A stretch of 60,000 bases of DNA from Strigamia acuminata (Eukaryota; Arthropoda; Chilopoda; Geophilomorpha; Linotaeniidae): positions 9,984,001 to 10,044,000 of the forward strand of contig OX442319.1 of the NCBI GenBank assembly GCA_949358305.1, given 5' to 3'. Positions within the stretch are counted from its first letter, which is position 1. Each line of letters starts with the position of its first letter. Positions 51,557-60,000 of this stretch are shown one piece after another. The notes beneath the pieces are model-generated. The model did not search any database and was not told the DNA's origin. It worked only from the letters and a program-made list of their open reading frames with translations. The position numbers and the translations under genes are program-made.

Positions 51557-52867
51557 CTATCTCCATTCATCGTCTCCACCTTGCCACCTCCATTTATCGT
51601 CTCCACCTCCATTCATCCTCTCCACCCTTCCACCTTGTCTCGTCTCTGTCACCGTCGTCTGTCGTCTTGTCTCCGTCACTGTCATTGCTCGTCTCGTCGC
51701 CCGTCTCATCTCTGTCCCTGTCATCGCTTGTCTCCATCTCCGTCCCTGCCCCTGTCGTCGCTGTTCCTCACTGCTGACTTCCTGGGTTGCCTGGAAGCTG
51801 GAAAAAAAACTCCCCTCTAAACATCCCACCTCTTGGCATATCCGAGTTGAGGAGGAGAAACGCCTCCTCAGGAGGGGGGACACCTCCTTGAAGAAAAAGG
51901 AAATGCCAAGAGAACTCCTAACCAAAGATCATCCTACCTTTCGATGTCTTCGCAACCTATATCCAATGTAGCAGCACACCACTTCAAGCACAACACAACA
52001 CAACACTCGTAGCATAACACTTGTAGCACAGCACTTGTAACACAACATTTGTAGCACAACACTTGTAGCACAACTCTGGTCGCACAACACTTGTAGCACA
52101 ACACTTGCAGCACAATACTTGCAGCACCTCTTGTTGATCATAAATCTTCTGTCAAATATGAAGCACTGGCCACAAACACAAATCACAAGATGTTAATGAT
52201 GGCTTCAGAGACGACTGGTTTCAGGTTGCCTGATAACCTGAAAGAAAGCCCACCCGACACATTTGCCATGACCGAGTTGAGGAGGAGAAACGCCTCCTCA
52301 GCAGATGGGAAAGACCGCCTTGAAGAAAGGAAATGGCAAATGAATTGGACAAACACAAACCCTACCGTGCGAGCCGATCTTCGCAACCTGAACCAGTGAT
52401 GACCCGAACAGCAAACAGTACTGTCGTCCGTCCAACTGCTCAGCGGCACTTTCTGTGCACGGCTCTATCATCTCTTCGCTGACCCGGTTGTCAGTTGTTT
52501 CACTATAGCAAATTGCACTGCTGTCTGTGCTAGGATCCGCGAGTCTTTTGCACTCCTGGTCAGTGACGTAGGAGACCCAAGGAGAAAGAAAATAGAAACT
52601 ATACATCTTGCCGATTATCAAAAATCCTAACCATTGACTACTTGCTGGGTCTAAAAATAAAATGGCAAAATGAGAAAAAGAAATTAAAATGATAAAATGG
52701 GTAAAAGGAATCAAAACCAACTCACCAAAAGCATGTTGATCAGCTGGCAAATTGCAGCTTTGCCAGTCCAATGATTCACTCACAAACTTTGTGATGAAAT
52801 CATTTGAAGTCGATTTTATGCCAATTGTCCCGCATTGTTGTACCGAAGTGCTTTTCCACAATGCCAA
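51557..52867 (-). other. Possible minus-strand gene remnant, copy 2, with an extra 5' exon
   Basis: This is the only copy with an upstream exon-like segment: an open frame starts at 52867 (MALWKSTSV) and ends at a consensus donor TTTTG|GTGAGT (52726/52725). A 75-bp intron ends with TTATTTTTAG (52651), and the joined codon is Asp, in phase. Downstream it matches copies 1 and 3, except for a missing 16 bp beside CAATGG (about 52631) that changes the reading frame. No domain is recognised. It could be an old cellular gene 3' end or a mobile-element gene. Confidence 0.4.
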
Positions 52868-53440
52868 GCGATTTCAGTTAAATTAAATTAAGACCCAAAT
52901 TGGGTAATTTTTTAAGTAAATGAAATCAATAAAAACAATTCAATATAATAAATGTAATCATAAATAACACTCAATGCACAATAAAAGAAATAACCAAATT
53001 AATATTAACAGCGGAACTAAACTATAAAATCATTTCATCAGTTTTTACCGAATTTCATCAGTTTTTACCGACTCAAAGTTGAAGTTTCACCCCACACGTA
53101 AACGAAAACCTGGAAGAAGTTCCATTGCAAATAACACGCCAAACACCCTGTCGTTGCCTTCAGCAAGCGCGCTAACTTTTCCCGTCCCGGAATTGTCCCG
53201 TCATTTCCCCAAGTTCCCAATATATCCCAAAACCGATTTACGCATGGTGGAATATTTCCCAGAATTCCTTGCTAGCAAACTGAAAAAGAATCTGCTTGAA
53301 AGAAATGCAGGTAAAAATAATTCCTTAGTCTCAATGAGGAACTAAGCAATTATTAGGGACCCAAAACCTATAACCCCTACTTTCCCAAGTTTGTACCAAT
53401 TTCCCCGTCAGTCAGCACTAAAGGTGACAACAAGTGTTTC
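52868..53440. other. Intergenic DNA at the end of the first duplication unit
   Basis: An 88-codon open frame (53079-53345, +) begins with a Lys/Arg-rich KRKPGRSS stretch, but has no further support. A duplicated GAATTTCATCAGTTTTTACC lies at 53030-53070. Confidence 0.45.
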
Positions 53441-54505
53441 ACGCATTGACGACGTCGTATGGTTTGGTTCATTTAATAAATACATCGTCGCTACGTTGTG
53501 GTTGAATTTAGCTCTCCATTTTTGGTAGCAACCATGGAACCAATATTAGAAAAGAGTAGGTAGAAAATTTAAATAAACATAAACTCGTTCTATTTATTTC
53601 ACATTTACAGCGCTCTCTGTATTTTTGCATATTAAAAGTCCACTCGTATTTTTGACTTAACAATGTCCGCATCGTTAATTGTTGTCTCTGAGCACCAAGA
53701 ATACATTTAGTGCAGTACTAGTACACACTCATGCCGATTGGTTTAAAAACAACAGATTTTTGCCATGTTATTTGTGTCAGGCTTACGAATTGTAAACTAT
53801 AATAGATTGTCTAATTTTAATTTTGTTTATAGTTATTTTGATTAAATAAACATCTTCAAAAGAAATGAATTTAAGAAGACAAATTTTCTTGAATCTTAAA
53901 TTATTAATCGTCAACAACTGAAGAAAAAATCCTCCGAAAATCCTTGTCTTCAGACATTTTAATACACTTAGTTGACAAAAAATGTCTTTTAAATGCACTT
54001 AAATCCTACATTAGCAAATATGCATTAAATGCACAGAATTGGTCGAAAAAAATCGATCCAATTTCACATAATCCATAGAATATCAAACATAAAAGTTCAC
54101 ATTTATAAATATTAGCGCCGTGGAAAGATGTCATAAGTACATTTACATTGACTCGGATCGTATCTTAATAATTACAATAAATTAAACTGAGAGTAAATTG
54201 TCAAAACAAATGCAAAATCCTCAACAAAAAATATCCAAAACTTCAATTCCTAAATAAAAATAAAAAGAAAATTGACCAATCTTCTAGAAATAAAAAATAT
54301 GGACCAAAAATACATATTAATCATTAAATATGCCAAACCTTTGAGCTAAATGACTCAAACTTGAAATAAAAAATCTTAAGAAAAGATACTGCAGAACACC
54401 GCAGATCCACCCATCATTACCCGTTACAGCTCTGCTAACCTTTTTCAACATTTTCCTCACCCATCCAATGGAATAGGCCTCTTCTAGTATACAATTCCCA
54501 CACTA

Positions 54506-54812
54506 GGTGAGTGTTCTAAGAATCTATCTGCATCAGTCTACCATCTGAAGTTGAATGTAGCGTCCCACAACAACTTCAGCTGGTATACGGATGCAGATAG
54601 GTTCCTAGAACTCTCACCAAGCCAGAACTAAATGAGTGTTCTAAGGTCCTATCTGCATGTCTATCAGCTGAAGTTGAATGTAGCGTCCCACAACAACTCC
54701 AGCTGGTATACTAATGCAGATAAGTTCCTAGAACTCTCACCTAGCCGGGTCGAGATGAGTGTTCTAGGGTCCTATCTGCATCAGTCTACCAGATAAGTTC
54801 CTAGAACACTCA
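54506..54812. repeat. Three tandem hairpin-forming units, second copy
   Basis: Same as 43780-44086 within the duplicated unit. Confidence 0.82.
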
Positions 54813-55667
54813 CCTACTGTAGCTAGAAGGGGCCTGACCTCCAGAAGCAAATTCTGGATACGTCTTTACAGAAATAAATTTAAATGTTAGCATTACTGCA
54901 AAGGAGGTAACAAGTAGTTCTACTGTGTCCTCCAGCATCTATTTAGTTCAATCGGTTCGGTTCAGTCATTCCATTGTCCGGGTCGACGGTTCGAACTGAC
55001 CAACAAGTAAGGAGCAAAAAATGCATCTGTTCATCAAATTTAAATATTATTTTAAAAGTTTACTTGAAATCTTTAGACATTTTTTAAAAATGATTAATCA
55101 AGTTGATCAACTATCCAAAAGACTCAACTTTGCACCTAAAACAGCTTTCCACAACACTTTACAATAAATATACATATGAAACAATAAAAACCAAAAGTTA
55201 TGAATCTTTGCATAAATTGAAATCCCGAAAACTGATTTTGTACCGATTTTGCTTATACAGGAAAAGTTATTTTTTTCAACAGTCTTTGCTCCATTGTTCA
55301 TGTCAATTTCTGCTCGGTTCACTGAGTCTGTCCTCTGTCCACTTTCTCCGTCCGCTCTCCACTGGCTGTCTGCATCCCACTTATTACATCCGCTCTCCAA
55401 TGGATCCATTCACTTTTCACTTGCAAAGTCCCCTGTCCACTGGAACCCTGTAAAAAAATGAATGAATTGAAAACTCTAAAAAACAAGTACAACAATTTCA
55501 GCTACAATTACCATCAGCAATTACAAGAAATCAAATTTTGTTTATCCGAATGAAGAAGCAATGAGTTGAATCTATTGAAACCTAATGTTAGAAAACAAAA
55601 AACATAACATTATAGTAATCAATTAATAATTTAACAACCACATCAACAACTAAAATTTATACATTAC

Positions 55668-55875
55668 CGGTAACTTCCATCTTCGTCACCGTCGTCGCTC
55701 GTCTCCGTCTCCGTCGTCGCTCGTCTCCGTCGTCGCTCGTCTCCGTCACCGTCGTCGCTCGTCTCCGTCACCGTCGTCGCTCGTCTCCGTCACCGTCGTC
55801 GCTCGTCTCCGTCACCGTCGTCGCTCGTCTCCGTCACCGTCGTCGCTCGTCTCCGTCACCGTCGTGCCTCGTCTC
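55668..55875. repeat. 22-bp tandem array, second copy, four units shorter
   Basis: The flanks match 44940 and 45237 exactly; the offset between units falls from 10,726 to 10,638 across the array. Confidence 0.9.
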
Positions 55876-57038
55876 CGTCACCTTCGTCTCGTTCCCATAG
55901 CCGTCGTCTCGTCTCTGTCACCGTCGTCTGTCGTCTTGTCTCCGTCACTGTCATTGCTCGTCTCGTCGCCCGTCTCATCTCTGTCCCTGTCATCGCTCGT
56001 CTCCGTCTCCGTCCCTGTCCCTGTCGTCGCTGTTCCTCACTGCTGACTTCCTGGGTTGCCTGGAAGCTGGAAAAAAAACTCCCCTCTAAACATCCCACCT
56101 CTTGGCATATCCGAGTTGAGGAGGAGAAACGCCTCCTCAGGAGGGGGGACACCTCCTTGAAGAAAAAGGAAATGCCAAGAGAACTCCTAACCAAAGATCA
56201 TCCTACCTTTCGATGTCTTCGCAACCTATATCCAATGTAGCAGCACACCACTTCAAGCACAACACAACACAACACTCGTAGCATAACACTTGTAGCACAG
56301 CACTTGTAACACAACATTTGTAGCACAACACTTGTAGCACAACACTGGTAGCACAACACTTGTAGCACAACACTTGCAGCACAATACTTGCAGCACCTCT
56401 TGTTGATCATAAATCTTCTGTCAAATATGAAGCACTGGCCACAAACACAAATCACAAGATGTTAATGATGGCTTCAGAGACGACTGGTTTCAGGTTGCCT
56501 GATAACCTGAAAGAAAGCCCACCCGACACATTTGCCATGACCGAGTTGAGGAGGAGAAAAGCCTCCTCAGCAGATGGGAAAGACCGCCTTAAAGAAAAGA
56601 AATGGCAAATGAATTGGACAAACACAAACCCTACCGTGCGAGCAGATCTTCGCAACCTGAACCGGTGATGACCCGAACAGCAAACAGTACTGTCTTCCGT
56701 CCAACTGCTCATCAGCACTTCCTGTGCACGCCTCTATCATCTCTTCGCTGACCGGTTGTCAGTTGCTTCACTATAGCAAATTGCACTGCTGTCTGTGCTA
56801 GGATCTGCGAGTCTTTTGCACTCCTGGTCAGTGATGTAGGAGGCCCAAGGCGAATGAAAATAGAAACTATACATCTTGCCGAGTATCAAAAATCCTAACC
56901 ACTGGTCCATCTTTCCATTGACTTCTTGCTGGGTCTAAAAATAAAATGGCAAAATGAGAAAAAGAAATTAAAATGATAAAATGGGTAAAAGGAATCAAAA
57001 CAAACTCACCAAAAGCATGTTGATCCACTGGCAAATTG
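55856..57038 (-). other. Possible minus-strand gene remnant, copy 3
   Basis: Same as copy 1 (45218-46400) within the duplicated unit, including the 16-bp segment absent from copy 2. Confidence 0.35.
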
Positions 57039-57127
57039 CAGCTTTTTTACAAAAATTTAAAATTTACAGTAATAATAAATTGAAACTATAAAAGTAAAAT
57101 TTTCACTTTTTGTTACGTAACATTAAC

Positions 57128-60000
57128 CTTCCACCTCCATTCATCCTCGTCACCTTTCCACCTCCATTCATCGTCTCCACCTTCATTCATCTATCTCCAC
57201 CTCCACCTCCACCTCCATTCATCCATCTTCACCTCCATCTCCACCTCCATTCATCCATCTCCACCTCCACCTACATTCATCCATCTCCACCTCCACCTCC
57301 ATTCATCCATCTCCACCTCCACCTACATTCATCCATCTCCACCTCCACCTCCATTCATCCATCTCCACCTCCACCTACATTCATCCATCTCCACCTCCAC
57401 CTACATTCATCCATCTCCATCTCCACCTCCATTCATCCATCTCCACCTCCACCTACATTCATCCATCTCCATCTCCACCTCCATTCATCCATCTCCACCT
57501 CCACCTCCATTCATCCACCTCCATTCATCCATCTCCACCTCCACCTACATTCATCCATCTCCATCTCCACCTCCATTCATCCATCTCCACCTCCACCTAC
57601 ATTCATCCATCTCCATCTCCACCTCCATTCATCCATCTCCACCTCCACCTACATTCATCCGTCTCCACCTCTACCTCCATTCATCCATCTCCACCTCCAC
57701 CTCCATTCATCCGTCTCCACCTCCACCTCCATTCATCCATCTCCACCTCCACCTACATTCATCCATCTCCACCTCCACCTCCATTCATCCATCTCCACCT
57801 CCACCTACATTCATCCATCTCCACCTCCACCTCCATTCATCCATCTCCACCTCCACCTACATTCATCCATCTCCACCTCCACCTCCATTCATCCATCTCC
57901 ACCTCCACCTACATTCATCCATCTCCACCTCCACCTCCATTCATCCATCTCCACCTCCACCTACATTCATCCATCTCCACCTCCACCTCCATTCATCCAT
58001 CTCCACCTCCACCTACATTCATCCATCTCCACCTCCACCTCCATTCATCCATCTCCACCTCCACCTCCATTCATTCATCTCCACCTCCACCTACATTCAT
58101 CCATCTCCACCTCCACCTACATTCATCCATCTCCACCTCCACCTCCATTCATCCATCTCCACCTCCACCTACATTCATCCGTCTCCACCTCCACCTCCAT
58201 TCATCCATCTCCACCTCCACCTCCATTCATCCGTCTCCACCTCCACCTCCATCCATCCATCTCCACCTCCACCTACATTCATCCATCTCCATCTCCACCT
58301 CCATTCATCCATCTCCACCTCCACCTACATTCATCCATCTGCATTTCCACCTCCATTCATCCATCTCCACCTCCACCTACATTCATCCATCTCCACCTCC
58401 ACCTCCATTCATCCATCTCCACCTCCACCTACATTCATCCATCTCCACCTCCACCTACATTCATCCATCTCCATCTCCACCTCCATTCATCCATCTCCAC
58501 CTCCACCTACATTCATCCATCTCCATCTCCACCTCCATTCATCCATCTCCACCTCCACCTACATTCATCCGTCTCCACCTCTACCTCCATTCATCCATCT
58601 CCACCTCCACCTCCATTCATCCGTCTCCACCTCCACCTCCATTCATCCATCTCCACCTCCACCTACATTCATCCATCTCCACCTCCACCTCCATTCATCC
58701 ATCTCCACCTCCACCTACATTCATCCATCTCCACCTCCACCTCCATTCATCCATCTCCACCTCCACCTCCATTCATCCATCTCCACCTCCACCTACATTC
58801 ATCCATCTCCACCTCCACCTCCATTCATCCATCTCCACCTCCACCTACATTCATCCATCTCCACCTCCACCTACATTCATCCATCTCCACCTCCACCTCC
58901 ATTCATCCATCTCCACCTCCACCTACATTCATCCATCTCCACCTCCACCTCCATTCATCCATCTCCACCTCCACCTACATTCATCCATCTCCACCTCCAC
59001 CTCCATTCATCCATCTCCATCTCCACCTCCATTCATCCATCTCCACCTCCACCTACATTCATCCATCTCCATCTCCACCTCCATTCATCCATCTCCACCT
59101 CCACCTACATTCATCCATCTCCACCTCCACCTCCATTCATCCATCTCCACCTCCACCTACATTCATCCATCTCCACCTCCACCTCCATTCATCCATCTCC
59201 ACCTCCACCTACATTCATCCATCTCCACCTCCACCTACATTCATCCATCTCCACCTCCACCTACATTCATCCATCTCCACCTCCACCTCCATTCATCCAT
59301 CTCCACCTCCACCTACATTCATCCATCTCCACCTCTATTCATCCATCTCCACCTCCACCTACATTCATCCATCTCCATCTCCACCTCCATTCATCCATCT
59401 CCACCTCCACCTCCATTCATCCATCTCCATCTCCACCTCCATTCATCCATCTCCACCTCCACCTACATTCATCCATCTCCATCTCCACCTCCATTCATCC
59501 ATCTCCACCTCCACCTACATTCATCCATCTCCACCTCCACCTCCATTCATCCATCTCCACCTCCACCTACATTCATCCATCTCCACCTCCACCTCCATTC
59601 ATCCATCTCCACCTCCACCTACATTCATCCATCTCCACCTCCACCTACATTCATCCATCTCCACCTCCACCTACATTCATCCATCTCCACCTCCACCTCC
59701 ATTCATCCATCTCCACCTCCACCTACATTCATCCATCTCCACCTCTATTCATCCATCTCCACCTCCACCTACATTCATCCATCTCCATCTCCACCTCCAT
59801 TCATCCATCTCCACCTCCACCTACATTCATCCATCTCCACCTCCACCTCCATTTATCCATCTCCACCTCCACCTACATTCATCCATCTCCACCTCCACCT
59901 CCATTCATCCATCTCCATCTCCACCTACATTCATCCATCTCCATCTCCACCTCCATTCATCCATCTCCACCTCCACCTACATTCATCCATCTCCACCTCC
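57128..60000. repeat. 26-bp satellite array, second copy (partial)
   Basis: Same unit types as 46490-51530, at least 110 units. A block around 57655-57730 with GTCTCCACCTCTACC recurs at 58568-58640, showing local re-amplification inside this array after the large duplication. Confidence 0.95.

Larger units (their letters stand above)
42715..53440 (+). repeat. 10,726-bp tandem duplication, first unit
   Basis: The sequence from ACGCATTGACGACGTCG at 42715 restarts at 53441. Offsets are constant at 10,726 up to the 22-bp array and 10,638 after it. Only a few substitutions are seen in the single-copy part (T44245/C54971, T44551/C55277, A44556/G55282). The unit includes zinc-finger upstream DNA, three hairpins, a 22-bp array, the 26-bp satellite and the minus-strand gene remnant. 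Confidence 0.93.
53441..60000 (+). repeat. 10.7-kb tandem duplication, second unit (runs off the window)
   Basis: It repeats 42715 onward in the same orientation. No homology between the flanks is seen at the junction 53440/53441. Within the satellite part the two units have begun to differ (for example CTCTACC at 57668 where the first unit has CTCCACC), so the copies are not simply identical. Confidence 0.92.

Noticed and set aside
46472-51820. 1,782-codon open reading frame across the 26-bp satellite
   Set aside because: The satellite has no stop codon in any plus frame, there is no ATG start, and the product is only a His/Ser/Pro periodic repeat.
53079-53345. 88-codon frame with a KRKPGR stretch, possible AT-hook protein
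   Set aside because: A single short basic motif is not enough; no supporting gene structure.

Overview
The window is animal nuclear DNA, very probably from an insect. It has short spliced exons with GT/AG borders, a DM-domain gene with a Doublesex-type dimerisation exon, a cluster of KRAB-less C2H2 zinc-finger genes, a Ty3/gypsy LTR retrotransposon, hAT-like and Tigger/pogo-like MITEs, and much AT-rich or satellite DNA. The species cannot be named from the sequence.

Layout. 1-6.3 kb (+): the last three coding exons of an unrecognised Ser/Thr-rich gene. All its introns fit in phase, and two are filled with tandem repeats (a 361-bp higher-order satellite and a 21/42-bp minisatellite). 6.4-7.0 kb: a hAT-like MITE placed directly after the stop codon of a six-finger C2H2 gene (7.0-7.5 kb, -). 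7,568-22,492: one complete, recently inserted LTR retrotransposon of 14.9 kb with 1,004-bp LTRs and a TGGT target duplication. It splits the zinc-finger gene from its upstream region at 22.7 kb. The element carries a giant Gag ORF, a textbook -1 frameshift signal, a full Pol (PR-RT-RH-IN-GPY/F), an internal copy of its polypurine tract, and a 1,015-residue third ORF that is not an envelope but an SR-protein-like, low-complexity protein.

24.5-26.7 kb (+): a doublesex-like gene in three coding exons. A near-perfect palindromic MITE sits in its first coding intron, and degenerate dispersed modules (direct and inverted) flank it. 27-32.4 kb: gene-poor DNA with an AT minisatellite, a small hAT MITE with a perfect 8-bp duplication, a GGGGCCC-rich tandem repeat and several CTCF-like motifs. 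32.5-42.8 kb: a young C2H2 cluster with three intact genes (8, 8 and 10 fingers) and pseudogenes or fragments. The breaks include an in-frame stop, an 11-bp deletion, a recombination junction and 5' loss.

42.7-60 kb: a 10,726-bp tandem duplication (42,715-53,440, repeated from 53,441 to beyond the window end). Each unit holds the zinc-finger upstream region, three tandem hairpins, a 22-bp CGTCGTCGCTC array, a possible minus-strand gene remnant, and a roughly 5-kb array of a 26-bp TCCACC/ATTCATC satellite. The 1,782-codon ORF through that satellite follows from its stop-free composition and is not called as a gene.

The most unusual system is the retrotransposon: frameshift Gag-Pol, two identical 16-nt polypurine tracts bracketing a novel ORF3, and Arg/Ser-rich tracts in both Gag and ORF3.
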